A stretch of 64,000 nt of DNA from Blastococcus sp. VKM Ac-2987 (GTDB lineage: Bacteria; Actinomycetota; Actinomycetes; Mycobacteriales; Geodermatophilaceae): positions 1,007,143 to 1,071,142 of the forward strand of contig NZ_JAPVBG010000001.1 in NCBI RefSeq assembly GCF_026967805.1, written 5' to 3'. Under the pieces are notes generated by a model that was not told the origin of the DNA, made no database searches, and saw nothing but the letters and a program-made list of their open reading frames with translations. Every line of letters starts with the position of its first letter. The stretch's first letter is position 1. Both the position numbers and the translations under genes were made by a program. Below are positions 15,421 to 23,605 of the stretch, piece by piece.

Positions 15421-16083
15421 GTGATGAGCGCCGAGGAACCGCCGCGCGGGCGCGGCACCGACCAGGGCGCCGCCTACGCCGACCGCTACGCCGCGGAGTC
15501 GCCCGAGATGGCGGCCGCGCGGCACCGCGCGCAGTTCCTGTCGGGGGCCGCCCCGGTCGAGCCGCCCGTGGGGGCCACCCTCGCCGTCCTCGCCGCCACG
15601 TCCGGGGCCCGCTCGGTCGTCTCCGTCGGCAGCGGGGGCGGCCTCGCCGCGCTCTGGCTGCTCCGCGGCATGCGGCCCGACGGCGTGCTCACGGCCCTGG
15701 ACGCCGATCCCGAGCAGCTCCGGGCGGCACGCCAGGCGCTCGCCGAGGCCAAGGTGCCCGCCAGCCGGGCCCGGCTGATCTTCGGCACCCCCGGCGAGGT
15801 GCTCCCCCGGCTCTCCCCCGGGGGCTACGACATGGTGTGCTGCGCCGGCCCGCCCCGCGAGTACTCCGAGCACCTGCCCGCGCTGCTGTCCCTGGTCCGC
15901 CTCGGCGGCACGCTCACCTGCCACGGGCTGCTCGAGGGCGGCCGGATCGCCGACCGCACGGCCCGCGACCCGCAGTCGGTGGCCTGGCGCGAGATCGCCC
16001 GCACGATCCGCGACGACGAGGCGCTGCTGCCCGCCGTCCTGCCCATCGGCAGCGGCCTGCTGGTCGCCACCCGGCGGGCCTGA
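15421..16083 (+). CDS. O-methyltransferase (class I SAM)
   Basis: A 220-residue SAM-dependent methyltransferase of the catechol O-methyltransferase-like family. It shows 'ARSVVSVGSGGGLAALWLLRGM' (SAM-binding glycine loop), 'LTALDADPEQLRAARQALAEA' and 'RLGGTLTCHGLLEGG'. GTG 15421 is preferred over ATG 15424 because TACCCT sits 6 nt upstream (15409-15414), giving a leaderless message. It diverges from sigE, as does the equivalent mycobacterial gene in my memory. The substrate is unknown. Confidence 0.85.
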   Translation: MMSAEEPPRGRGTDQGAAYADRYAAESPEMAAARHRAQFLSGAAPVEPPVGATLAVLAATSGARSVVSVGSGGGLAALWLLRGMRPDGVLTALDADPEQLRAARQALAEAKVPASRARLIFGTPGEVLPRLSPGGYDMVCCAGPPREYSEHLPALLSLVRLGGTLTCHGLLEGGRIADRTARDPQSVAWREIARTIRDDEALLPAVLPIGSGLLVATRRA

Positions 16084-16096
16084 CCCCCGCGCGGGC

Positions 16097-17317
16097 CTAC
16101 AGGTACGCGCGGGCGCTCTTGCCGAGGACGGTGATCCCGCCGGCGCTCACGTGGTAGCGCTCCCGGTCGAGGTCGTGGTCGTACCCGATCCGCGCCCCCG
16201 CGGGCACGACCGCGTTCTTGTCCAGGATCGCCCGCCGGACGTGCGCGCCCTCGCCGATGTACGCCCCGTCCATGACGACGCTGTCCTCGACCCGGGCACC
16301 CCGCTCGACGCGGACCCCCGGGGAGATGACCGAGCCGCGCACCGCGCCGCCGCCGATGATCGCGCCGGCGCTGACCATCGACTCCTCCGCCCGCCCGCCG
16401 AGCACGAACTTCGCCGGCGGGCGCTGCGGCGGCAGCGTGTAGATCGGCCACCGCTCGTTGTAGAGGTTGAACACCGGCGTCACCGAGACCAGGTCCATGT
16501 GCGCGTCGTAGTAGGAGTCGATCGTCCCGACGTCCCGCCAGTAGCCGTGGTCCCGGTCGGTCGCCCCGGGGATCACGTTGGTGGAGAAGTCGTAGACCCA
16601 CGCCTCCCCGGCCGCGGCCAGCATCGGCATGATCGAGCCGCCCATGTCGTGCACCGAGTCCGGGTCCTCGGCGTCGGTGCGCAGCGCCTCGAGCAGCGCG
16701 TCGGTGCTGAAGACGTAGTTGCCCATGGAGGCGAAGCTCTCCTCGGGCGAGTCCGGCAGGCCGGGCGGGTCGGCCGGCTTCTCCAGGAAGCCCCGCACCC
16801 GACCTTCGGCGTCGGAGTCGATCACGCCGAACTCGGTCGCCTCGCGCCGCGGCACCCGCAACCCGGCGATGGTGACGCCGGCCCCGGTGTCCAGGTGCTG
16901 CTGGATCATCTGCGCCGGGTCCATGCGGTAGACGTGGTCGGCGCCGAAGACGACGACGATCTCGGGCCGCTCGTCGTAGATCAGGTTCAGGCTCTGGAAG
17001 ATCGCGTCGGCGCTGCCGGTGTACCAGCGCGGGCCGAGCCGCTGCTGGGCCGGCACCGGCGTCACGTAGTTGCCCAGCAGGCTCGACATCCGCCAGGTCT
17101 GGGTGATGTGCCGGTCGAGGCTGTGGCTCTTGTACTGGGTCAGGACGGCGATCTGCCGGACGTCGCCGTTGACCAGGTTGGAGAGCACGAAGTCGATGAG
17201 CCGGTAGTTGCCCCCGAAGGGGACGGCCGGCTTCGCGCGGTCCTGGGTCAGCGGAGCAAGCCGCTTCCCCTCACCGCCCGCCAGGACGATGCCGAGCACC
17301 CGAGGACCGCCACGCAT
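16097..17317 (-). CDS. glgC: Glucose-1-phosphate adenylyltransferase
   Basis: A 406-residue enzyme that makes ADP-glucose from ATP and glucose-1-phosphate. It has '[35 protein letters not shown]' split across the nucleotide-binding and allosteric regions, '[12 protein letters not shown]', '[10 protein letters not shown]' and a C-terminal left-handed beta-helix. ADP-glucose is the donor for the divergent glgM. ATG 17317 is chosen over an upstream ATG because TACGGT lies 7 nt before it (17330-17325). It converges on the O-methyltransferase with a 13-bp gap. Confidence 0.94.
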   Translation of the reverse strand: MRGGPRVLGIVLAGGEGKRLAPLTQDRAKPAVPFGGNYRLIDFVLSNLVNGDVRQIAVLTQYKSHSLDRHITQTWRMSSLLGNYVTPVPAQQRLGPRWYTGSADAIFQSLNLIYDERPEIVVVFGADHVYRMDPAQMIQQHLDTGAGVTIAGLRVPRREATEFGVIDSDAEGRVRGFLEKPADPPGLPDSPEESFASMGNYVFSTDALLEALRTDAEDPDSVHDMGGSIMPMLAAAGEAWVYDFSTNVIPGATDRDHGYWRDVGTIDSYYDAHMDLVSVTPVFNLYNERWPIYTLPPQRPPAKFVLGGRAEESMVSAGAIIGGGAVRGSVISPGVRVERGARVEDSVVMDGAYIGEGAHVRRAILDKNAVVPAGARIGYDHDLDRERYHVSAGGITVLGKSARAYL

Positions 17318-17324
17318 GGGACGC

Positions 17325-17384
17325 ACCGTATCCGCTGCGCGGGGACGCGGCGCCATCCGTCCACCGGGACCGCCCCCCTAGGGT
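17325..17384. promoter_or_regulatory. Divergent glgC/glgM promoter region
   Basis: Minus-strand TACGGT (17330-17325) precedes the glgC ATG by 7 nt, and plus-strand TAGGGT (17379-17384) precedes the glgM GTG by 6 nt. Both look like -10 boxes of leaderless transcripts. Confidence 0.5.
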
Positions 17385-17390
17385 GAGCGC

Positions 17391-18575
17391 GTGCGCATCG
17401 GGATCGTCACGCGTGAGTGGCCGCCGGACGTCTACGGCGGCGCGGGGGTGCACGTCGAGCACCTGGTGGCGGCGCTGCGCGCGCTGCCCGCCGAGCCGGG
17501 GAGCCCGCTGGAGCTCGACGTCCACTGCTTCGGCGCGGCCCGTGCGGACGCCACCGGGCACAGCGTGCCGGCCGGCCTGCGCGAGGCCAACGGCGCGCTG
17601 CAGGCCCTGGGGGTCGACGTCGAGATCGCCGCCGCGCTCGCCGGGGCCGACCTGGTGCACAGCCACACCTGGTACGCCAACACCGCCGGCCTGCTCGCCG
17701 CGCTGGTGCACGGCGCACCGCACGTGATCACCGCGCACTCCCTGGAGCCGCGCCGGCCGTGGAAGGCCGAGCAGCTCGGCGGCGGCTACCGGCTGTCCTC
17801 CTGGGCCGAGCGCACCGCCTACCTGGCCGCCGACGCCGTCGTGGCGGTGAGCGCCGGCATGCGCGACGACGTGCTGGCCGTGTACCCCGACCTCGACCCC
17901 GCCCGCGTGTACGTCGTGCACAACGGCGTCGACGCCGAGGCCTACCGCCCCGTCCACGAGCCGGAGACCGTCCGCGCCCTCGGCGTCGACCCCGACCGCC
18001 CCTACGCGCTGTTCGTCGGGCGGATCACCCGCCAGAAGGGGCTGGCGCACCTGCTCGCGGCGGCCGACCAGCTGCCCGCCGGCGCCGGTCTGGTGCTCTG
18101 CGCCGGCGCCGCGGACACCCCGGCCGAGCGGCAGCAGGTCGCCGACGCCGTCGCCGCGCTCCAGGCCCGCCGCGACGGCGTCGTCTGGATCGAGGCGATG
18201 CTCCCCCGCGAGCAGCTGGTGCCGCTGATCACCGGCGCCACCGTGTTCGTGTGCCCGTCGGTCTACGAGCCGCTGGGCATCGTCAACCTCGAGGCCGCGG
18301 CCTGCGGCACCGCCGTCGTCGCCAGCGCCGTGGGCGGCATCCCCGAGGTCGTCGACGACGGCCGGACCGGCCTCCTGGTGCGCTACGACGAGGCCGACCC
18401 GGCGGGTTTCGCCGCGGGCCTGGCTGCCCGGATGGGCGAGCTGCTGGCCGACCCGCAGCGCGCCGCCGCCATGGGCGCGGCGGGGCGGGAGCGGGTCGTC
18501 GCGGAGTTCGGCTGGGCGGCGATCGCCCGGCAGACCGTCGAGGTCTACGCGGAGGTCCTCGCCGCCCGCGGGTGA
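17391..18575 (+). CDS. glgM: GT4 glycogen synthase / maltose-1-phosphate synthase
   Basis: A 394-residue GT-B glycosyltransferase of the actinobacterial 'glgA' type. It has 'IVTREWPPDVYGGAGVHVEHLVAALRAL' at the N-terminus, 'VITAHSLEPRRPWK', 'FVGRITRQKGLAHLL' and the retaining-enzyme motif 'VYEPLGIVNLEAAACGTAVVASAVGGIPEVV'. The mycobacterial homologue (GlgM) uses ADP-glucose and glucose-1-phosphate to make alpha-maltose-1-phosphate for the GlgE pathway; whether this enzyme does the same or elongates glycogen directly is inference. It is divergent from glgC, its substrate supplier. No glgE or glgB is in the window. Confidence 0.9.
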   Translation: MRIGIVTREWPPDVYGGAGVHVEHLVAALRALPAEPGSPLELDVHCFGAARADATGHSVPAGLREANGALQALGVDVEIAAALAGADLVHSHTWYANTAGLLAALVHGAPHVITAHSLEPRRPWKAEQLGGGYRLSSWAERTAYLAADAVVAVSAGMRDDVLAVYPDLDPARVYVVHNGVDAEAYRPVHEPETVRALGVDPDRPYALFVGRITRQKGLAHLLAAADQLPAGAGLVLCAGAADTPAERQQVADAVAALQARRDGVVWIEAMLPREQLVPLITGATVFVCPSVYEPLGIVNLEAAACGTAVVASAVGGIPEVVDDGRTGLLVRYDEADPAGFAAGLAARMGELLADPQRAAAMGAAGRERVVAEFGWAAIARQTVEVYAEVLAARG

Positions 18576-18601
18576 GCCGTCGGCGGGTGGGACGGGCCCC
18601 T

Positions 18602-18667
18602 CACATTGGGGGCGCGGACTCCCCACCCCTCGGCTGTCCGCCGACCGGCGGGGCGCCCGACACTGTG
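18602..18667 (+). promoter_or_regulatory. Two-block leader motif, copy A
   Basis: Block 1 is CACATTGGGGG (18602-18612) and block 2 is CCCGACACTGTG (18656-18667). A near-copy of both blocks, with spacing differing by only 1 nt, occurs at 21637-21701 upstream of the signal peptidase gene. Each copy is followed by an 11-codon ORF. Presumably a shared promoter or protein-binding site. Confidence 0.45.
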
Positions 18668-18722
18668 CCACGGGTCCGCTCCGCCGGAGGGGCTCGGAGA
18701 CCCGTCCGCCCAGGAGAACCGC

Positions 18723-18758
18723 ATGCCGCCCCGGATCCACGCCCCGCCCGACCGCTGA
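18723..18758 (+). CDS. 11-codon proline-rich leader ORF, copy A
   Basis: ATG at 18723 follows a CAGGAGA sequence with good spacing and ends in TGA after encoding MPPRIHAPPDR. It is too short for homology. The similar ORF at 21743-21778, also 11 codons and proline-rich with a strong ribosome site, makes translation plausible. The next gene starts 215 bp later, so any attenuation role would act over a distance. Confidence 0.4.
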   Translation: MPPRIHAPPDR

Positions 18759-18928
18759 TCATCAGGAGACCCGCCCCCTCCCGCTGCGGCGGCGTGCCCG
18801 TTCCGCACCGGGCACGACCACCCCGACGACCCGGCCGACGCGCCGAAAGCCGTCCGTGCACGATTGGCGCTCGGCCTGCCGGGGCAGAACCGTTCTCAGC
18901 CGGCTTCCTCCCTCCGCCGCACCGAGCC

Positions 18929-18953
18929 GGAACCACCGGTGCACGCGGCCGTC
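18929..18953 (+). promoter_or_regulatory. ECF-like promoter before the response regulator
   Basis: GGAAC (18929-18933) and CGTC (18950-18953) are separated by 16 nt and end 20 nt before the GTG at 18974. This spacing fits promoters of several ECF sigma factors. The match is short and could be chance in GC-rich DNA. Confidence 0.3.
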
Positions 18954-18973
18954 ACCTCAGGACAGGGGCGCAC

Positions 18974-19384
18974 GTGATCCGCCTGTTGATCGCCGACGAC
19001 CACACGGGCGTCCGGCTGGCGCTCGAGGACCTCTTCGGGTCCACCCCCGACATCTCGGTCGTCGCCGCCTGCTCCGACGGTGACGAGGTGCTGCCGGCCG
19101 CCCGGTCCACCCGCCCGCACGTCGCCCTGCTCGACCACGTCATGCCCCGGATGACCGGGCTGCAGGCCGCCGCGCAGCTGCGGGACGAGTGCCCCGAGGT
19201 CCGGGTGGTGCTGCTCACCGGCACTGTCCTGTCGAGCGTGATGGCCGAGGCGCGGGAACTGGGCGCAGCCGGCTTCCTCGCCAAGGGCGAGGACTCCGAC
19301 GCGCTGCCCCAGCGCATCCGCACCGTCGCCGACGGAGGAAGTGCCTGGCCCGAGCCGGTGCCGGCCGGAGGGCAACCCGGCTGA
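18974..19384 (+). CDS. Single-domain response regulator
   Basis: A 136-residue protein consisting only of a CheY-like receiver. It has the acidic pair Asp8-Asp9 ('IADDH'), the phospho-acceptor Asp54 ('ALLDHVMP'), the Thr in 'LLTGTV' and the Lys in 'FLAKGED'. There is no DNA-binding output domain; the tail is 'GGSAWPEPVPAGGQPG'. Such proteins act by protein-protein contact or as phosphate sinks. GTG 18974 is the only start compatible with the domain. The next genes are a LuxR-type regulator and a histidine kinase, 207 bp downstream, so cross-talk is possible. I saw nothing else in that 207-bp gap. Confidence 0.85.
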   Translation: MIRLLIADDHTGVRLALEDLFGSTPDISVVAACSDGDEVLPAARSTRPHVALLDHVMPRMTGLQAAAQLRDECPEVRVVLLTGTVLSSVMAEARELGAAGFLAKGEDSDALPQRIRTVADGGSAWPEPVPAGGQPG

Positions 19385-19591
19385 CCGCGAGCGGCGGCCG
19401 TCCGGTTCCTGGAAACCGACGCTGAGCAGCACTTTGGCGACGCAGCGCGAGGGCACGACGGTCCCGCGTCACCCGGACCGGGGACCAAGGTCCCGATACG
19501 GGCCGTTGCCGTACCACAAGAAGCTTGATCACCCCATACTCCCCGCAATGGAGGCCGCCCCCCGGGGGGCCGTGCGAGCTGGGAGTCCACC

Positions 19592-20275
19592 GTGCCCCTC
19601 ATGACCATGACCGATCGCCCTGCTCGCGTCGCCGCGGCCCGCGTCCTGATCGTCGACGACCACCGGACCTTCGCCGACCTGCTGGCCGTCGCCCTGCGGT
19701 CGGCCGGCATGGACCCGGTGGGCACGGCGACCTCGGCCGCGCAGGCGGTCGCCATGGTCCGCGACCTCCAGCCCGACATCGTGATCATGGACATCGAGAT
19801 GCCCCGGCAGGACGGCCTGTCGGCGACCCGGCAGATCCGGGAGGTCGCCCCGCGGACCGTGGTCGCCGTCGTCAGCGGGCACTGCGACCCGACCTGGGTG
19901 GTCCGCGCCGCCCAGGCCGGCGCGTCGGCCTACATCCCGAAGAACGGCTCGCTCGACGAGATGATCGACGTGCTCTCGCGGGTGCGGCTCGGCCAGATGC
20001 TCGTCGCCCCGTCCGCCTTCACCGGCGGGGGCCAGTCGGCCCCGGTCGCCCGCGCGGCCGCGCCCCCGCTGCTCACCCGGCGGGAGCAGGAGGTGCTGGA
20101 CTGCCTCGGCCGCGGCATGCAGGTCAAGGGGATCGCCCGCCTCCTGGGCATCACCGTCGAGACGTGCCGCGGTTACGTCAAGTCGCTGCACACCAAGCTC
20201 GGCGTCCGGTCCCAGCTGGAGGCGGTCATCAAGGCCCAGGAGGTCGGGCTGCTGCCGGCCTCGCGCGAGCGCTGA
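19592..20275 (+). CDS. NarL/FixJ-family response regulator
   Basis: A 227-residue two-domain regulator. The receiver spans about 17-135, with 'VDDH', the acceptor Asp in 'IVIMDIEMP', and Lys in 'YIPKNG'. A LuxR-type HTH spans about 160-222 ('LLTRREQEVLDCLGRGMQVKGIARLLGITVETCRGYVKSLHTKL'). It should bind DNA when phosphorylated by the histidine kinase encoded 9 bp downstream. GTG 19592 has GGGAG six nt upstream. The target genes are not identifiable. Confidence 0.9.
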   Translation: MPLMTMTDRPARVAAARVLIVDDHRTFADLLAVALRSAGMDPVGTATSAAQAVAMVRDLQPDIVIMDIEMPRQDGLSATRQIREVAPRTVVAVVSGHCDPTWVVRAAQAGASAYIPKNGSLDEMIDVLSRVRLGQMLVAPSAFTGGGQSAPVARAAAPPLLTRREQEVLDCLGRGMQVKGIARLLGITVETCRGYVKSLHTKLGVRSQLEAVIKAQEVGLLPASRER

Positions 20276-20284
20276 ACCGGGGCG

Positions 20285-21613
20285 ATGGCCACTGCCGCAC
20301 CGCCCCCGTGGTACCGGCGTCTTCCCGGATCGGGCCACGCCCGGGAACTGACCTACTTCGCCGGCGCGGCGGTCCTGGCGCTGATCGCCGTGTCGACCGC
20401 CACCGTGCTGATCAGCGAGCGCATCGCCCGGTCGAACGCGCTGGAGGAGGTCGAGCGGACCACTGTGCGGATCGCCGACCTGGCGATCGGGCCGCTGGTG
20501 CCCGGCTACCTGAACGGGTCGGTCGCCGACCGCGTCGAGTTCGAGCGGGCGGTCGCCAACCGCCTCCGGGACCCGACGATCGAGTCCGTCGTGATCTGGG
20601 ACGACGAGGGCCGGGTGGTCTACTCCAGCCGGCGCGAGCTGATCGGGGAACGGTTCCCCCTCAGCGACGAGCTGCGCAGCGCGCTGGCCGGCACCCTCGT
20701 GGCGGAGGTCGCCGACTCCCCCGAGACCGCGTACGAGGGCAACGGTTCCGGCCCGGCCCTCGAGGTCTACGCGCCCCTCTCGGGGAACGGCCGGGACCTG
20801 GTGCTCGAGGTCTACTACGACGACACCGTGATCGAGCGCCAGGCATCCCGGCTGCGCGGCGAGGTCCTGCCGATGGCGCTCGGCGGGCTGGTGCTCCTGC
20901 AGCTGGTCCAGTTCCCCATCGCCGCCTCGCTGGCCAGGCGGGTCCGGCGCAACGACGAGGAGCGCACCGCCCTCGCCGACGCCGCGCTCGTCGCCTCCGA
21001 GCGGGAGCGCCGGGCGATCGCCGCGGACCTGCACGACGGGCCGGTGCAGGACCTGGCCGGTGTCAGCTACGCCCTGAGCGCCCTGCGCAACAGCGTTCCC
21101 GAGCCTCGGCAGGCGATGGTCGACCGGCTGGCGGGCGTCGTCCGGACCGCCGTGGCCTCGCTGCGCCGCGTCATGCTCGACGTCTACCCGCCCGACCTGT
21201 CGGCGGACGGGCTGCCCCGCGCGCTGGACGACCTGGTCCTGCCGCTGCAGGAGCAGGGGCTGACGGTCGACGTGCGGACCGGGCCGCTCCCCCCGCTGGG
21301 CCCGCAGCAGGCCGCGACCCTCTACCGCACCGCCAAGGAGGCGCTGGCCAACGTGGCGCACCACGCCCAGGCGCAGCACGTGTGGGTGTCGCTCGAGGCG
21401 GCGGGCTCCGGACGGCGGTCGGTGGTCGCGCTCGAGGTGGCCGACGACGGCGTCGGCTTCCCCTCGTACCACCAGGGCAGCCCCGACGGCCACCTCGGCC
21501 TGAAGCTCAGCTGCGACCGGGTCCTCGCGCTGGGCGGCCGGTTCGACACCGGCAACCGGCCAGGCGGCGGCGCCCGGGTCGCGGTCGAGCTGCCGGTCGA
21601 CCGCCAGGTGTGA
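20285..21613 (+). CDS. Sensor histidine kinase (HisKA_3)
   Basis: A 442-residue membrane sensor. The first membrane helix is about 24-45, followed by an extracytoplasmic sensor of about 150 residues and a second helix about 197-220 ('VLPMALGGLVLLQLVQFPIAASL'). The HisKA_3 dimerisation domain carries the phospho-His in 'IAADLHDGPVQDLAGVSYAL'. The ATPase domain has 'TAKEALANVAHHAQAQ' (N box) and 'VADDGVGF' (G box). This is the NarX/DesK architecture that pairs with LuxR-type regulators such as the one 9 bp upstream. The periplasmic domain does not reveal the signal. Confidence 0.9.
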   Translation: MATAAPPPWYRRLPGSGHARELTYFAGAAVLALIAVSTATVLISERIARSNALEEVERTTVRIADLAIGPLVPGYLNGSVADRVEFERAVANRLRDPTIESVVIWDDEGRVVYSSRRELIGERFPLSDELRSALAGTLVAEVADSPETAYEGNGSGPALEVYAPLSGNGRDLVLEVYYDDTVIERQASRLRGEVLPMALGGLVLLQLVQFPIAASLARRVRRNDEERTALADAALVASERERRAIAADLHDGPVQDLAGVSYALSALRNSVPEPRQAMVDRLAGVVRTAVASLRRVMLDVYPPDLSADGLPRALDDLVLPLQEQGLTVDVRTGPLPPLGPQQAATLYRTAKEALANVAHHAQAQHVWVSLEAAGSGRRSVVALEVADDGVGFPSYHQGSPDGHLGLKLSCDRVLALGGRFDTGNRPGGGARVAVELPVDRQV

Positions 21614-21636
21614 CGCGCGGTGGTCCCCGGACCACC

Positions 21637-21701
21637 CACGTTGGGGGGGGTCCGACGCCCCAGGGCGCGGCTGCCCGGGTCGCGTCCGGCCCGGCACGGT
21701 G
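21637..21701 (+). promoter_or_regulatory. Two-block leader motif, copy B
   Basis: Block 1 is CACGTTGGGGG (21637-21647) and block 2 is CCCGGCACGGTG (21690-21701). They match copy A at 18602-18667 in 10 of 11 and 10 of 12 positions, with nearly the same spacing. This copy lies 74 bp upstream of the signal peptidase start and may be its promoter region. Confidence 0.45.
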
Positions 21702-21742
21702 GGACCGACCGCACGGACGGCGAGCAGCCGACAGGAGGACCC

Positions 21743-21778
21743 GTGGACGCCCCCGGACCGCCGGCGCGGCCGTCGTGA
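21743..21778 (+). CDS. 11-codon proline-rich leader ORF, copy B
   Basis: GTG at 21743 follows ACAGGAGGA, the best ribosome site in this region, and encodes VDAPGPPARPS (initiator Met expected). Its TGA overlaps the GTG of the signal peptidase gene (GTGA), so translating it could deliver ribosomes to that gene, which has no ribosome site of its own. Confidence 0.5.
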   Translation: MDAPGPPARPS

Positions 21779-22323
21779 CCGGACGGCACGCCGCCCAGAG
21801 CGCCGGATCCCGGGCGCACTCCCCCGCGTGGGTGCGCCTCGCGGCGGGGGCCCTGGTCCTGCTGGTCCTCTCCGTGATCGGCGTGCTCCCGGTCCAGCTG
21901 GTGCGGGTCGCGGCCGGCAGCATGGCGCCCACGCTGGACGACGGCGAGACCGTGCTGGTCCTCCGGTGGCCGGTGTCCGTGGACCGCTGGGACGTCGTGG
22001 TGGCCACCCCTCCCGGGCCGGACGCCGAGCCGGTGGTCAAGCGGGTCGTGGCGCTGGGCGGGGAGTCCGTCGCCATCGAGGACGGCGCGCTCGTGGTGGA
22101 CGGCGGAACCGTCTGCGAGCCCTGGAACGACCCGGCGCACCTCGACGGCGTCTGGTTCGGCCCGGTCCGGGTCCCGGAGGGCTCCGTCTTCCTGCTGGGC
22201 GACGAGCGGGACGGGACGATCGACTCCCGCGTCTTCGGGGCGGTCGGCGAGGACCGCGTCGACGGGGTGGTCGTCGCCGGTGCGTGGCCGCTGCCGCACC
22301 CGCTGCCCACCACGCCCTGCTGA
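21775..22323 (+). CDS. Type I signal peptidase (S26)
   Basis: A 182-residue membrane protease that removes signal peptides. An N-terminal membrane helix ('LAAGALVLLVLSVIGVLPVQLV') is followed by box B with the catalytic Ser ('VAAGSMAPTLDDGETVLVLR') and box D with the Lys ('VVKRVVALGGESV'). Box E is 'FLLGDERDGTIDSRVFG', with Asp in place of the usual N in GDNR. It is shorter than LepB and resembles Gram-positive SipS. GTG 21775 overlaps the stop of an 11-codon ORF. A second, housekeeping signal peptidase probably exists elsewhere. The substrates are unknown. Confidence 0.88.
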   Translation: MTGRHAAQSAGSRAHSPAWVRLAAGALVLLVLSVIGVLPVQLVRVAAGSMAPTLDDGETVLVLRWPVSVDRWDVVVATPPGPDAEPVVKRVVALGGESVAIEDGALVVDGGTVCEPWNDPAHLDGVWFGPVRVPEGSVFLLGDERDGTIDSRVFGAVGEDRVDGVVVAGAWPLPHPLPTTPC

Positions 22324-22395
22324 GCCCGCCCCGGCCGATCCCGCACGGCTGGTCCCGCCCCGGGGCCGACGCGGCCGCCTGCCGTCCGGCCGCTG

Positions 22396-22530
22396 GTACC
22401 TTTCAGGCCGCCGGCGTGTGCCGGCGGTGCAGCCGCAGCGAAGTCCGGTGCGAACCCGGCGCTGTCCCGCAACTGTGACGGCCCTCCGCGGGCCGGAGCC
22501 AGATCGCCTGCCCTGCGCCGTGCAACCGAC
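22396..22530 (+). promoter_or_regulatory. Cobalamin riboswitch
   Basis: The B12-box core is clear: 'AAGTCCGGTGCGAA', 'CGCTGTCCCGCAACTGTGA' and 'GGAGCCAGATCGCCTGCC' occur in the canonical order (22441-22512), preceded by the P1/P2 region around 'GGTACCTTTCAGG'. It lies about 80 bp before the btuF start and should turn off the B12 uptake operon when adenosylcobalamin is bound. Ends are approximate. Confidence 0.93.
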
Positions 22531-22608
22531 CCTCGCGGCAGGGGTCGCGCATCGGGCGTCGGGTCGGCTCGGGGGCGACGCCCGCCGCCTCCTCTGGAGG
22601 CCCCTCCC

Positions 22609-23595
22609 TTGCTCGGCACCTCCTCCCGCGCGGCGCGCGCCGTCCGGCACGCCCCGCGGCGGCCCTCCCGCGCCGCCCTCGCCCTCCTCGCCGCTCCGCT
22701 CCTGGCGCTGCCCGCCTGCGGCGGGTCCTCCGAGGGCGGCGACGGCGACGCCGCTGCGGTCACCACCTCGGCCGGCGGCGACGCCTTCCCGGTGACCCTC
22801 ACCGCGGACAACGGCGAGGTCACGCTCGAGGAGCGCCCGGAGGCCATCGTCTCCATGTCGCCCTCGGCCACCGAGATGCTCTTCGCCATCGGCGCCGGCG
22901 ACCAGGTCGAGGCGGTCGACGACAACTCCGACTACCCGGCCGAGGTGCCGACCACGGACCTGTCCGCCTTCACGCCGAACGCCGAGGCCATCGCGCAGTA
23001 CGACCCCGACCTGGTGGTGCTCAGCAACGACACCAACGGGATCGCCGACGCGCTGGAGACCCTCGACGTCCCGGTGCTCCTGCTCGAGGCCGCCCAGGAC
23101 CTCGACGGCACCTACGAGCAGCTGGAGCTGCTCGGCGAGGCGACCGGGCACAGCGACGAGGCCGGCGAAGTGGTCGCCGACGTGCAGGAGCGGATCGACG
23201 CCGCCGTCGCCTCCGTACCCGACGACGTCAGCGGCACGCGCGTCTACCACGAGCTCGACCCGTCGATGTACTCCGCGACCAGCGACACCTTCATCGGCGG
23301 CATCTACGGGCGCTTCGGCCTGGAGAACATCGCCGACGGCGCGCCCGGGGCCAGCGGTGGCTACCCGCAGCTGTCCGCCGAGTACGTCGTCGACCAGGCG
23401 CCGGAGCTGATCGTGCTGGCCGACACCGAGTGCTGCGGGGAGAGCGCCGAGACGGTCGCGCAGCGACCGGCGTTCGACTCGGTGCCCGCCGTGACCGAGG
23501 GCCGGATCCTCGAGGCCGACGACGACATCGCCTCCCGCTGGGGGCCGCGCGTGGCCGACTTCGCCGAGTCGGTCGCCGCGACGCTGCGGGGCTGA
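22609..23595 (+). CDS. btuF: Cobalamin ABC transporter substrate-binding lipoprotein
   Basis: A 328-residue lipoprotein. A basic N-terminus and hydrophobic stretch end in the lipobox 'LPAC' (Cys37), then a class III periplasmic-binding fold: 'PEAIVSMSPSATEMLFAIGAGDQV', 'YDPDLVVLSND' and 'APELIVLADTECCGES'. It captures a corrinoid (or possibly a siderophore) and delivers it to the permease. The cobalamin riboswitch immediately upstream supports B12. TTG 22609 is the start, with TGGAGG 9 nt before it. The permease follows after 10 bp. Confidence 0.9.
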   Translation: MLGTSSRAARAVRHAPRRPSRAALALLAAPLLALPACGGSSEGGDGDAAAVTTSAGGDAFPVTLTADNGEVTLEERPEAIVSMSPSATEMLFAIGAGDQVEAVDDNSDYPAEVPTTDLSAFTPNAEAIAQYDPDLVVLSNDTNGIADALETLDVPVLLLEAAQDLDGTYEQLELLGEATGHSDEAGEVVADVQERIDAAVASVPDDVSGTRVYHELDPSMYSATSDTFIGGIYGRFGLENIADGAPGASGGYPQLSAEYVVDQAPELIVLADTECCGESAETVAQRPAFDSVPAVTEGRILEADDDIASRWGPRVADFAESVAATLRG

Positions 23596-23605
23596 TCCAC
23601 CCGGC

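Larger units (their letters stand above)
18576..18973 (+). other. 398-bp intergenic region with leader elements
   Basis: This long non-coding stretch between glgM and a response regulator holds the two-block motif at 18602-18667, an 11-codon ORF at 18723-18758, and an ECF-like promoter at 18929-18953. A second AGGAGA-like sequence at about 18770 is not followed by a convincing start. No conserved protein was seen in any frame. Confidence 0.6.
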
